From Bretschneidera sinensis (Eukaryota; Streptophyta; Magnoliopsida; Brassicales; Akaniaceae): 64,000 nt of DNA. The notes under the pieces are model-generated. The model ran no database searches, was not told the DNA's origin, and saw only the letters and a list, made by a program, of their open reading frames with translations. Shown one piece after another: positions 1-9,255 of this stretch; position 1 is the stretch's first letter; every line of letters begins with the position of its first letter. The translations under genes and the position numbers were made by a program. Location: NCBI GenBank assembly GCA_023935145.1, contig CM043700.1, positions 100,234,400 to 100,298,399 of the forward strand, in the 5' to 3' direction.

Positions 1-706
1 GCTCAAAAATTTGATCAATAAAAGGGAGTGAAAAGTGGTATTTTCGGGTGGCAGCATTTAATTTTCTATAATCAATGCCCATACGCCACCCGGTCACAAG
101 CTTTGTAGGGACTAACTCTCCTAGGTCATTTTTTACCACAGTGACCCCGGACTTTTTAGGAATGACTTGCGTAGGACTTACCCATTTACTATCAGCTATG
201 AGATATATAATTCCCGCATCTAATAGTTTTAGCACTTCATTTTTCACTACTTCTTTCATAGTGGGGTTAAGCCTACGTTGAGGGTCTCTACGAGGACTTG
301 TTACTTCATCCAAATTTATTTAATGGGAGCAGATTAGAGGACTAATTCCCCTCAAATCAACCATGCTCCATCCTAAGGTTGATTTATGTGCATTTAAAGT
401 TTGAATTAATTTCTCACCTTGGGTCTCAAACAATTTAAATGAAATAATAACAGGAAATGTATCACCTGGACCGAGAAAGGCATGCTTTAAACCCTTAAAT
501 AGCAGCTTCAATTCGACTTTAGGTGCTTCCACACTTGAGGGTTCTTGTTTCTCACTTCTTTTTGGGCAGCTCTTCAAACTTTGGTTGCCATGCCCGAGTG
601 CCATAATCCTGGGATTTATCAAAAACAACACAAATATTAGTTATATCATTAGATAAATCAATCTCAGAATTAACAAGAAAATTTTCAAGAGGATCATAGT
701 CATGAG
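1..706 (-). pseudogene. Element A pol: protease-RT linker and start of reverse transcriptase
   Basis: On the minus strand, 631-320 encodes the conserved linker between protease and reverse transcriptase (LKHAFLGPGDTFPVIIS, then the stretch ending near GWSMVDLRGISPLICSH). The part from about 300 to 1 continues with the N-terminal fingers of reverse transcriptase, including the conserved region before the first catalytic Asp. The homologous part of element D lies at 25560-26280. A stop separates this section from the protease frame near 632-706. The catalytic YVDD-type box is beyond the window edge, so activity cannot be judged directly. Confidence 0.85.
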
Positions 707-1594
707 CTAAGGAACTCCCTCATTGATGAGTGACTCGATCATGTAAAGCTGGTGGTGGTCGTCCTCATCTTTGGGTTGTTTTGCAACATTGAAAATATTT
801 ACTTCAAAGGTCATGTTTCCAAAGGACAGCCTCATGAGTCCATTCCTACAATTTATTAGAGCATTTGCAGTAGCATGAAAAGGTCTACCTAAAATCAAAG
901 GAATCTTAGAGTTAGTGTCAACAGCAGAAGTAGTATCAAGAATTAAGAAATCAACAGGATAGTAAAATTTATCAATTTGAATCAAAACATCCTTTAGCAC
1001 ACCCCGGGGTACTTTGACTGAACGATCAGCTAATTGTAATACCACAATGGTTGGTTTGATTTCTCCTAAACCCAGCTGTAAATAAATAGAGAATGGCATC
1101 AGGTTTACACTAGCTCCTAAATCTAGCAAGGCTTGTCCAACTTCATGATTTCCAATGCTACATGCAATAGTTGGACAACCAGGATCCTTGTATTTTGGGG
1201 GAATTCTTTGCTCAATTAAAGCACTTACTTGCTCAGTTAGGAATATTGTTTTCTTTACATGGTGCTTCCTCTTAATTGTGCATAAATCTTTGAGAACTTT
1301 TGCATAGGCAAGAACTTGTTTAATCATATTCAAAAGAGGAAGATTAAGTTTCATTTGCCTTAAGTTCTCTAGGATTTCATTATTCAAGTCCAGATTTTTC
1401 TTGTTTGATTTTAAGGCTTTGGGGAATGGTGCCTTAACAGGAATTTTGGTCACTTCGGGGTCTTTGGACAGCTCGGTATTACTTCTAGCTTGACCCTTTT
1501 CCACATCCTCGGATTTATTCATTGGTGGGATGTGTAGTGACTTACCACTTCGGGTCACAATGGCATTTACCTCTTTCAAATTTTCTTGTGCCAT
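707..1594 (-). pseudogene. Element A retroviral-type aspartic protease region
   Basis: The open stretch of 295 residues starts with MAQENLKEVNAIVTRSGK, a typical opening after gag in this lineage. It contains a retropepsin-like fold with the active-site box LLDLGASVNLMP near residue 155. DLGAS replaces the usual DTG/DSG and is the normal form in Athila-type elements. A second conserved box, PLILGRPF, follows about 75 residues later. The protein would process the Gag-Pol polyprotein inside the virus-like particle. It matches the protease of element D at 25839-26741, where the frame is similarly isolated. It is broken from its gag and RT neighbours by stops, so I call it a pseudogene. Confidence 0.88.
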
Positions 1595-1639
1595 ATGTTG
1601 ACCGTGAGGTATGGACTGAGCTTGGGAAGGGAACTTACC

Positions 1640-3021
1640 TCACTCAGTCACACTTAAGGAGCCCATTAATTTAGACACTTGGCTCCTTATTTCTTTGTTC
1701 TCCTCAACCACTTGTGTAATTAGTGCCTCACACCTTTGGTTTGTCTTGCCTTGTGCTTCTATAAAAGCATGTAAGGTGTCTTCTAAAGATTTCCTAGAGG
1801 ATGAGGGTGCATGATAAGGTGCAAGGTATGATCTAGGGGGCTGTGCATACTGCTAATTTTCAGATTTCCAGCTGAAGTTGGGGTGATTTCGCCACCGCGG
1901 ATTTTAAGTGTTAGAGAAAGGTGCAAGTGGCTTCTTGTACTTGCCTAAGGCATTACATTGTTCCTCCTACAACCCTCTCATATCAACAAATGTAGGACAC
2001 TCTTGGGCAAGATGATCCACCCCGCCACATACAAAGCATGGCTCCAAAGACTCGGCATGATTAGCCACATGTGTTTGCTTGGAGCTTTTGGTTTTCAATG
2101 CATCTAACTCCCTAGTGAGCATTTCGACCTTAGCTTTCAAGTTGTCTTCTTCCCTAAGATGGTATATTCCTCCACCACTAGGGTTTTCTATAGGTTGCGA
2201 CCTATTCGTGCTTTCAGTAGCACTAGGTCCAGTCCATGTATGAGCTTTTTTAGCAAGCTCATTGAGGTATTCTATAGCCTCATCGGGGTCTTTCTACAGA
2301 AATTCACCATTTCACATCATCTCTACAAATTGGCGTTCTCTATAGGTAAGACCTTCATAGAAATAGCTCACTAAACGCCAATTTTCATACCCATGATGTG
2401 GACACATACTTAACAGCTCTTTAAATTTCTCCCAAGACTGATACAAAGTCTTGTTTTCCTTTTGTGCAAAGGTGGAGATTTGTCTTTTCAAAGCATTAGT
2501 CTTATGTTGAGGGAAGTATTTGTTAAAAATACTTGGGTCATCTCACTCCATGACCCAATAGATCGTGGTCTCAATGAGTATAACCAACTCTTAACTTTAT
2601 CCTTCAAAGAGAAAGGAAAAAACTTGAGTCTCACGATATCATCCATTGCATCTTGACTATCAAAAGTCGCAACTACTTCCTCAAACTCTCTAATGTGCAC
2701 ATATAGATTTTCATTTTCCAAGCCATGAAAAGTAGGGAGTAATTGTATCATCCCTGTTTTAAAGTCTTGATGGTAAGTGTTGGCTGGAAATATAATGAAT
2801 GATGGTGTGGCTGTTCGTCTAGGATGTAGGTAATCTTTAAGTGTCCTAGCAACATTTTCATTAGGATTTTTAGCCATGTTATCAAAATTTTCTAAATTTT
2901 CAGTTGGGTGTGCACTAGGATTTGATCTAGGCGAGGTTTCACTAACAGACGTGGAAGGAAAGGGTATCTCTAATTCGGGTCCCTTAATGAATCTCCCTTG
3001 TGAATCTCTCGGTCTAAGCAT
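1640..3021 (-). pseudogene. Element A gag (nucleocapsid/capsid), frameshifted
   Basis: The minus-strand start MLRPRDSQGRFIKGPE at 3021 matches the gag start of element D at 28548. The capsid-like retrotrans_gag region follows (VHIREFEEVVATF, LKDKVKSWLYSLRP). A one-base deletion near 2530 ends the frame after 177 residues. The homologous sequence continues in another frame to a stop at 1640-1642. The zinc knuckle at about 2000-2045 is intact here as CFVCGGVDHLAQEC (CX2CX4HX4C), unlike the copy in D. Gag packages element RNA in virus-like particles. Confidence 0.87.
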
Positions 3022-3175
3022 ACAACAACTGAGCTTTTAAAAGTCATAATTAAAATAGAACTAAATAGAATAATAATAAAAAATTAAAAAAATCAGAAAA
3101 TCAAAACTAATAGAAAGGAACGATAGTACTGTCTTGTCTTAAAGTTGACAAACTTCCTTGTAAGTTAGCGCGTTT

Positions 3176-3196
3176 CCCTGGAAACGATGCCAAATT
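3176..3196 (-). other. Element A primer-binding site (degenerate tRNA-Asp type)
   Basis: Immediately inside the 5' LTR the minus strand reads TTTGGCATCGTTTCCAGGGA. This is a mutated form of TTTGGCGCCGTTGCCGGGGA, the plant Ty3 primer site pairing with the 3' end of tRNA-Asp. Element B keeps the intact form at 4786-4803. Confidence 0.8.
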
Positions 3197-3980
3197 TCAA
3201 TTACGCCCAAAACATAATGTGGTAGTTGTAGCACAGCTTTGGGATGTTGATTCCACAGGGGAACAAGTTAACTACAAAAGAAGGTGTGAACCATAACACA
3301 AACGATAAAGATTTAAGTGACAAAGTATAAACTATTGATAATGGAGTAATTGTGTAAAATAGATTGTAAAATATAATAGAGGAACAACAAGGTTTGGGAA
3401 TCCTCCCTAGGTTTGTTGCCATAATCCTAACTTGATTTAGTTGTTTTTATCTCGATTGCAAGTTTCACATCCCAAACAAGCAATCGGAAGATATTCAATG
3501 AGAGCACGTATAAAAACCCTAATGTAATTGTTATGAAATACTTTACTTTTGCTTCATGAACACATGATCTATCCTATAGGTTTATCAAGAAACGATAATA
3601 TATCTTTAATGACAATATTGCAGTAATGGACAAGTCTAAAGGATAAATCTACCGGACTCAATCATACCCAAACAATCTTGACATAATAAAAGCATGACTA
3701 GATTTATATCAAGGAGAAAGATACAATCACCGGATTAGAGAAAATCTTATAATTAGATAGCAAAGTAAATCATAACAATGTTTTGACATTAAATTCCTAC
3801 TACAACTGAATCAAAGAAAGAAAAATAGGAACAACTACACCTAGGGATTCATCCCTTCGCCTTGCTTGGAGATTAGTTAGCCATGGAGCTCATGGTTGAA
3901 AACTTTGATGGAGGAGAATTGGTTGCTTCCTTGAGTTTCCCAGGTTTTTATGAATGTCCTTTATCAAACCCTAAGTAGGC

Positions 3981-3990
3981 TATTTATAAT
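3981..3990 (-). promoter_or_regulatory. Element A LTR TATA box
   Basis: The minus strand reads ATTATAAATA followed by GCCTACTTAGGG. The same TATA motif, followed by a very similar downstream sequence, is at 17889-17898 and 29476-29485 in the LTRs of D. It would position the start of genomic RNA. Confidence 0.65.
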
Positions 3991-4070
3991 ACAAGAGGTC
4001 AAAGGTGTTTTTAGGGTTTAAACAATCATAAAAAACCTAATTAAGTTGTAACTCGGAGAGATAACATCAT

Positions 4071-4250
4071 GTGCGCGCTGCGGTGCTCCTTCATGGGCGC
4101 TGCGGTGCTAGCTTCTGGTTTGGTTGTGTGTACTTCTGGGCACCGCGGTGCTGGCTGAGGGGCACCATGGTGCACACTGATGGTTCAAGCATGTGGAAGC
4201 TTCTGGGCACCGTGGTGCTGGCCGAGGGGCACCGCGGTGCACACTGATGA
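4071..4250 (-). repeat. GC-rich palindrome cluster upstream of the A LTR TATA box
   Basis: In an AT-rich LTR this 180-bp stretch is strongly GC-rich. It holds GCACCGCGGTGC, a perfect 12-bp palindrome, at 4140-4151 and 4229-4240. Decayed relatives (CACCATGGTGC, CACCGTGGTGC) and GCGCTGCGGTGC units lie nearby. A 67-bp direct repeat starts at 4133 and again at 4200. It lies about 80 bp upstream, in element sense, of the TATA box. Confidence 0.8.
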
Positions 4251-4505
4251 CTAGATTTTTTCTTCACTTTTGCTTCTCCGCAACCACTCTGACACTCCGT
4301 TATGCATGAAATCTTGGCGCTTTAAGCAACGATCACTTTTTCTTCTCTTTTGGACTCAAAGTACCTGAAAATTCATTGAAATAAGTCATTGATCCAATAA
4401 TATCGCTTTAGAGTTATTAACATATAAAAGTGCAATAAAGACCGAGATCAATCCTAAAATGTTAACAATTAAACATTGTTGTGATGTATTTTATGGCTCT
4501 CATCA

Positions 4506-4779
4506 ATTACTTTTATATAGAACATGAAAATATATGCTTTACTTTGGTGGGGTGGATTTAGAAATCTTCGTATTTTTATCATTTCTTTCAACTCAATTTA
4601 GTTTAGGTTTATATTTTTTTTGCAAGATACAATTAATAATTTGGAACTAGGTTAAAATAGGTTTAGTTTAGATAACAATATATTTTCACGACACAATTCC
4701 CTTTGGATTCGACCTCGCACTTGCACACACTATATTGCAAATGACTCGTGCGCGTGAGAGTAATTTAAAACTCACAACA
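4506..4779 (+). repeat. Element B left LTR, 3' fragment
   Basis: This 274-bp stretch aligns with 8064-8369, the end of the right LTR, and ends in the same AAAACTCACAACA. It lacks the long AT microsatellite of the right copy. Its left limit is the insertion point of element A. Confidence 0.9.
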
Positions 4780-4785
4780 AGTTTT

Positions 4786-4803
4786 TGGCGCCGTTGCCGG
4801 GGA
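4786..4803 (+). other. Element B primer-binding site (tRNA-Asp)
   Basis: TGGCGCCGTTGCCGGGGA lies seven bases inside the left LTR. This is the standard tRNA-Asp-complementary primer site of many plant Tat/Athila elements and appears undamaged. Confidence 0.88.
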
Positions 4804-4962
4804 GTTGTTTTGTTTGTGAAAATTAAATTTTTGTCTGAATTGATTTTATTTTTCCATTAGTTTAGTTAGCATTTTTGTTTCATTTTTATTTCTGCAATTC
4901 TATTTTATTTTATTTGTTTCTATTTGCAATTGCCTATAAAAAAATTAAAATTAAATAAAAAA

Positions 4963-5610
4963 ATGGTGGTTGAATCAAGCATTGAGGACCCCCTGGAGGC
5001 ATGCTTTGCTCAGTTTGGAGAGGATTTGGATTTGGATAAATTACTTGAACAAGTGAATGCTATTTTGGAGTCTGTTCCTCTGAAGAGCAGTGAGACGGAG
5101 GAGACTGTGGATGAATCCAGCATTGAGGACCCCCTGGAGGCATGCTTTGCTCAGTTTGGAGAGGATTTGGATTTGGATAAGTTACTTGAGCAAGTGAATG
5201 CCGTTTTGGAGTCTGCTCCTCGGGAGAGTAGTGAGACGGAGGAGACCGCAGCACCTGAGCCCCCCAAGAAGGAACTTAAGCCTTTACTGGACAATCTTAA
5301 GTATAAGTTCTTAGGTCCAATAGAGTCTTTGCCTGTGATGATATCTTCAAATTTGGTTGCTGCTCAAGAGGAGAAGAACCTGGTGCTTAATTGGGAGAAG
5401 TTCTATTTTATGGTAAAGCAAGGTATTGTACTTGGGCACGTCATATCTCATCAGGGGATCGAGGTCGACAAAGCGAAGGTGGACCTGATTTCCAACCTTC
5501 CACCCCCACGTACGGTGAAGCAAGTTCGTTCTTTTCTGGGCAATGCAGAATTCTACAGGCGATTTATCCAAGATTTCAACAAGATCGCCAAGCCCTTGTG
5601 CATGTTGTGA
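4963..5610 (+). pseudogene. Element B hybrid frame: tandem acidic repeat, PR-RT linker, RT/tether fragment
   Basis: The ATG at 4963 (MVVESSIED) is preferred over upstream in-frame codons in the AT-rich leader. The 215-residue product has three parts. Residues 4-97 are two copies of a 47-residue acidic unit (EDPLEACFAQFGEDLDLDKL). Next comes the protease-RT linker (ELKPLLDNLKYKFLGP, LPVMISS). The last part jumps directly to the end of reverse transcriptase (LVLNWEKFYFMVKQG, VRSFLGNAEFYRRF). The protease and the whole catalytic RT core, including the DD box, are missing at the junction near codon 145. The frame is open throughout, so the deletion kept the reading frame. It is probably not a functional enzyme; a Gag-like role for the acidic repeat is not supported. 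Confidence 0.75.
4972..5253 (+). repeat. 141-bp in-frame tandem duplication in element B
   Basis: The unit starting at 4972 repeats at 5113 with only scattered differences. It is exactly 47 codons, so the duplication keeps the frame and doubles the acidic EDPLEACFAQFGEDLDLDKL segment. Confidence 0.92.
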
Positions 5611-6874
5611 GTCTGGCTGAAGATGTTAAACTTAGTGCTCATTGGAGGCAACCCACAATGTATCTTTTATTATTATTTTTTCATATTTCTTATTATTGTT
5701 TATTTTTAGTATTTTTTGTTTTCCAGTATCACTTTGATAATTGTTTTTCAGGGACAACACGTACTTCAGTTCAAGTTTGGGGGTATGCTATGAGTCATGC
5801 CAGTCCAGCTAGTTCTCCATCTTCTAGGTCAGCTCTTTCCATATTATTCACACATTATGGACAATGTGTAATTGAAGTTTGGGGGTATGGGAGACATATT
5901 CACACACACTTTGTCCCAATTTTTTTTATATATATTATTGGAAAGATAAATGCATGTTCATGATTGTTTTGAAATTTTGGTTGATCTAAACGAATACTGT
6001 GATGTGATGTCATTGGTGAGCTTAAAATCTTGAACACATGATTTGATGATAGAGTTTTAAAATTTTGTTACTTACTTTAGGCATTTGAGAATTCACATGT
6101 TTGATCTAATTTGGCACGAGCACATTAGCACAAAATAGTGTGAGGTATGACATGTGATTTTAATGTGTATGTTTCCATGACTTAACTAAAACTGGATGAC
6201 TTGTTGGATAAACACTTGGACATAGAAAAGTGTAAAAAAAAATTAATGATCATCAATAAACTTTCCACTGAGTAACTGGACCTCTTGCCTCAGTAAGCAG
6301 TGAGTGTTCACGTCAAAAGGTGGGAATTTTACTTGGTAGCATTAAGGCCAGTTTAGTTTCGTAGCCTTTTTGACTCGAGTTAGTAAGTCCTTAGGGGTGT
6401 CTTTACACCTAATGACCTAAAACCATCTGGTTTGGGAGTCATTGATTCAACACTCGCTACATGGATCAATTAGAAAGCTTAAGGGAACTAAACATGGTAG
6501 AGCCTTATAATAAAAGAGAGAAGAAAATAAAACTATGCCATCGTTGTTCATTCTGATGAGAAATTCTGTGAATCTTGAGACATGGAGACATTGCACATTG
6601 AAGTTATTTGGAAGCCTCATCTTTATATGCTAAGTCACTTTACACTGAGTCAGACTTGTGATGCCTTAGCCTGCCTTTTATAAGTAATTAGATTTTAAAA
6701 TTCTTATTCATTGCGAAGATGGGTTTATATTTTAAGCTTGCTCATGAATGAATATCATGGTTTTGTGTGCTACTTAAATTTTTGGACACCATGAATGATG
6801 GATTTATCTTTGTGTTCTTTGTTTTTCATTTAGTTTTTTTTTATTTTGTTTTGCTAAGGGACTAGTAAAATGTA
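5611..6874 (+). other. Element B 3' non-coding region
   Basis: No coding sequence with homology was seen here. Two internal copies of the polypurine motif AAGTTTGGGGGTAT lie near 5774-5787 and 5876-5889. From about 5950 to 6870 the sequence matches the reverse complement of 35090-36160 in element H. This includes a block at about 6253-6490 that looks nearly 90 percent identical by eye. The second of the two internal motifs follows TTATGGACAATGTG, a context also seen in H near 36225. Confidence 0.8.
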
Positions 6875-6888
6875 AGTTTGGGGGTATT
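6875..6888 (+). other. Element B polypurine tract
   Basis: AGTTTGGGGGTATT lies directly before the TG of the right LTR. This is the usual plus-strand primer position for reverse transcription. Confidence 0.85.
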
Positions 6889-7043
6889 TGATAAGTGCCA
6901 AATATTACATATTTTGGCCCCTTAATTTATATTTGTTAGATTAGGAATTTGTTACTTTGAGTTGTTTTTTTTCGTGTGTTTACAGGTTTATAAGCACTTG
7001 GAAAGGAGTTTCACTAAATTGCCAGAATTGCCGGTACAGATCA

Positions 7044-7417
7044 GTCATTTTTGTGGATTAAACTGTATTGATTCAGGAAGAACCAGGAGATGAGCCATAT
7101 ATGCTTGGAAAGATCCGGATGTCTGTTTTATGGGGAATTTTACGGCTCGTAAATATGATTTTTCTAGAGAAAGTTATGGCAATTTTAGTAGACAAAGGTC
7201 AGGTTGTGCGTGATTTCAACATGGCAGAAGTGATTTTTGTGGATTAAAATTGTAATGATTCAGGAAGAACCAGGAGATGAGCCATATATGGTTGGAAAGA
7301 TCCGGATGTCTATTTTCAGGAAAATTTACGGCTCATAAATATGATTTTTCTAGAGAAAGTTATGGCAGTTTTAGTAGACAAAGGTTAGGTTGTGCAGGAT
7401 TTCAGCGTGGGCAGAAG
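7044..7417 (+). repeat. 186-bp tandem duplication in the B LTR
   Basis: The block starting GTCATTTTTGTGGATT at 7044 recurs from 7230. Both copies carry GATTCAGGAAGAACCAGGAG and TTTTCTAGAGAAAGTTATGG. Single copies of this block occur in solo LTR I (about 24540-24745, minus) and in the LTR of element K (about 63255-63420). Confidence 0.9.
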
Positions 7418-7529
7418 TTTTGAAGGGTATGTGAAGGCTTAAATCCCATATCCCACATCGATTGGAAACACATTCTATATCCCACATCCCACATCAGATT
7501 AGAAACACATTGCACTCATGGAGTTCCCC

Positions 7530-7536
7530 TATAAAG
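7530..7536 (+). promoter_or_regulatory. Element B LTR TATA box
   Basis: TATAAAG in the context CCCCTATAAAGGCCCC is the best promoter core in this LTR. The related TATA of solo LTR I is at about 24425-24434 on the minus strand. Confidence 0.55.
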
Positions 7537-8166
7537 GCCCCATTTCACTTCATCAAATGTGGTGCAATTCGGAGGACTTCTGCGAGCAATCTAGGGGATC
7601 TCCAAGGCTTTGCTACCAAGGGGGGAGCGCTGCACAACAGCTGCGAGTGGAATTTCTCTCAATCTATAGTCAGTGTTAATTTATTTCTTTTGACTTTAAA
7701 GTTTTATGTTTAACTCTTTAATTATGAAATTTACTTTCATAATCATGAGAGGCTAAAACCTTAATCTAAGGTTGAAGATAAAGCCTCGCCATTGTTTGGC
7801 ATAATATTTTCTGATATGTTCGTACAATTCTAATATTTTTAGTATTAATGTTCTATTTCAATTGTTTGAGCAAATTCTTATGATTGATTGTGTTTAAATT
7901 GTTCAAATTGAATATTCCTTGTGTTTTATCTGCCGGATACGGCGGATCATCCAAAGTAAATTGGATATCCATCGTGATTCTAAAGGGATACATTAGATGA
8001 TTTGGTTGAATTAGGGTATTCACTGTGATTTTTGTAATGGTGGATTCATGGAATTCTTTGATAAATTACTTTTATACAGAACATGAAAATATATGCTTTA
8101 CTTTGGTGGGGTGGATTCAAAAACCTTTGTATTTTTATCATTTCTTTCAACTCAATTTAGTTTAAG

Positions 8167-8167
<1 letters not shown>

Positions 8168-8211
<44 letters not shown>
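8168..8211. repeat. (TA)n microsatellite, 44 bp
   Basis: This is an uninterrupted TA run inside the B right LTR. The left LTR fragment has TATATTTTTTTT at the same place (about 4610), so the repeat expanded after insertion. Confidence 0.97.
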
Positions 8212-8212
<1 letters not shown>

Positions 8213-8369
8213 CAAGATACAATTCATAATTTGGAACTAGGTTAAAATAGGTTTAGTTTAGATAAAAATATATTTTCACGACGCAATTCCCTGTGGATTC
8301 AACCTCGCACTTGCACACACTATATTGCAAACGACTCGTGTGCTTGCTAGTAATTTAAAACTCACAACA

Positions 8370-8717
8370 GAATCCAAATTTATTTCCTTAGCGGCAATAA
8401 GGAAGGAAACCGAATGGATTAGGAATTTGTTGTTAGACATCAAATTGTGGCCTAGTCCAATACCTCCTGTTTCACTTTATTGTGATAGTGAAGCCACTTT
8501 ATCAAGGGCTTATAGTAGTACTTACAATGGTAAGTTTCGACATATTAGTTTTAGACATGAGAATATAAGACTATTGATACAAGATGGTATCATTACAATT
8601 GTCTATGTAAAGTCAAGTTAAAACTTGGCTGATCCACTTACTAAGGCACTCGCAAGAGACCTAGTAAATAGTACACCTAGAGAGATGGGGCTTAAACCAT
8701 TTAAAAGTCAGTGGTGA
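8370..8717 (+). pseudogene. Element C copia RNase H, C-terminal part
   Basis: The frame opens at the B insertion point with ESKFISLAAIRKETEWIRNLL, the alpha-helical end of the copia RNase H domain. The catalytic-site region LYCDSEATLSRAYS follows, then the His-containing NGKFRHISFRHENIR. An in-frame TAA at 8619 interrupts it. The same frame then continues NLADPLTKALARDLV to a stop at 8715, the classical end of copia pol. RNase H removes the RNA strand during reverse transcription. It is split from the rest of pol by B and has one nonsense codon. Confidence 0.9.
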
Positions 8718-9255
8718 TGGTAACCCAACCTAATGCTAGTAGACCTGTAGTTCAAGGTTTTAATGGGTAATAACAAGTTACTGTAATTGAAAGTTGATAA
8801 TGTCATAAAGTTGGCCCATAATTGAGAAAGACAATATCGTCCATTACGTCTTAGAGGATGAGTTAAACTATTAATGAAGTTATAAATGTGTTATAGTAAC
8901 GGAAACGTAAGAAGAACTTCACTTATATGAACGAAAGAGTTGTACCGCTTCTTATAGAGAGTTATGGTTTGTTCTCTTGAGGTTAATGAAACCAAGATAT
9001 AACAATGGCCATAATAGTGCTAAGTGAAAATTAATTCTCCTCGAAATAAGAGAATCGTATATGTACGGTGGCTCCAGTTGTATCACATAGGAATGTTGCT
9101 TTAATCTAAATGACACCATTCATTTCAATATGACTTTAAGTTGCTTACACTAATAAAAGGTTTTAAATCAAAGGATACCTTCTCTATGCATACAAGACTT
9201 GAAGATATTGTGGCAGTATTTTCTCAAAATTGGTTTTTTCAAACAAATGGAGGAT
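8718..9255 (+). other. Element C 3' non-coding region and polypurine tract
   Basis: No gene is seen here. The last 365 bp, from about 8891, is repeated at 10333-10697. It ends in a purine-rich AAATGGAGGAT before the LTR start at 9256. A related but diverged 3' region precedes the right LTR of element G at 53226-53541. Confidence 0.75.

Larger units (their letters stand above)
1..4505 (-). mobile_element. Ty3/gypsy element A (Tat/Athila type), truncated by window start
   Basis: This is the 5' part of a Ty3 LTR retrotransposon read on the minus strand: 5' LTR, degenerate tRNA-Asp primer site, gag, protease, linker, and the first part of reverse transcriptase, which runs off the window. The gag and protease match element D (17107-30064) closely, so A and D are one family. 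The right edge at 4505 abuts element B sequence that also exists, uninterrupted, around 8064. A therefore inserted into the left LTR of B. The first five bases beyond the edge are ATTAC; the matching duplication would lie left of the window. Gag has a frameshift and the pol part has stops, so this copy is not autonomous. Confidence 0.93.
3197..4505 (-). repeat. Element A 5' LTR
   Basis: On the minus strand the repeat begins TGATGAGAGCCATAAAATAC at 4505 and ends next to the primer site at about 3197. It is roughly 1.31 kb. Its U3, the TATA region and the 3' part align with the two LTRs of element D (17107-18405 and 28693-30064). Its 3' terminus is eroded from the expected TAATCA. Only one LTR of A lies in the window. 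Confidence 0.87.
4506..8369 (+). mobile_element. Ty3/gypsy element B, internally deleted derivative
   Basis: The element has a partial left LTR (4506-4779), an intact tRNA-Asp primer site, a short hybrid reading frame, about 1.2 kb of 3' non-coding DNA, a polypurine tract and a complete right LTR (6889-8369). The missing first 1.2 kb of the left LTR was displaced beyond the window by insertion of element A. The internal region is only 2.1 kb, against about 9-10 kb in relatives. Gag, protease, most of reverse transcriptase, RNase H and integrase are absent, so B must have moved, if at all, with proteins supplied in trans. It sits inside the RNase H coding sequence of copia element C. Confidence 0.9.
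6889..8369 (+). repeat. Element B right LTR
   Basis: The repeat begins TGATAAGTGCCAAATATTAC after the polypurine tract and ends ACTCACAACA. It is 1481 bp. It contains a 186-bp tandem duplication, a TATA box and a long AT microsatellite. It is the same LTR family as solo LTR I at 23605-24877, which has only one copy of the duplicated block. Confidence 0.93.

Noticed and set aside
8168..8211. TA-rich regular repeat considered as a CRISPR-like or origin feature
   Set aside because: It is a simple microsatellite inside an LTR, absent from the sister LTR, and this is plant DNA.
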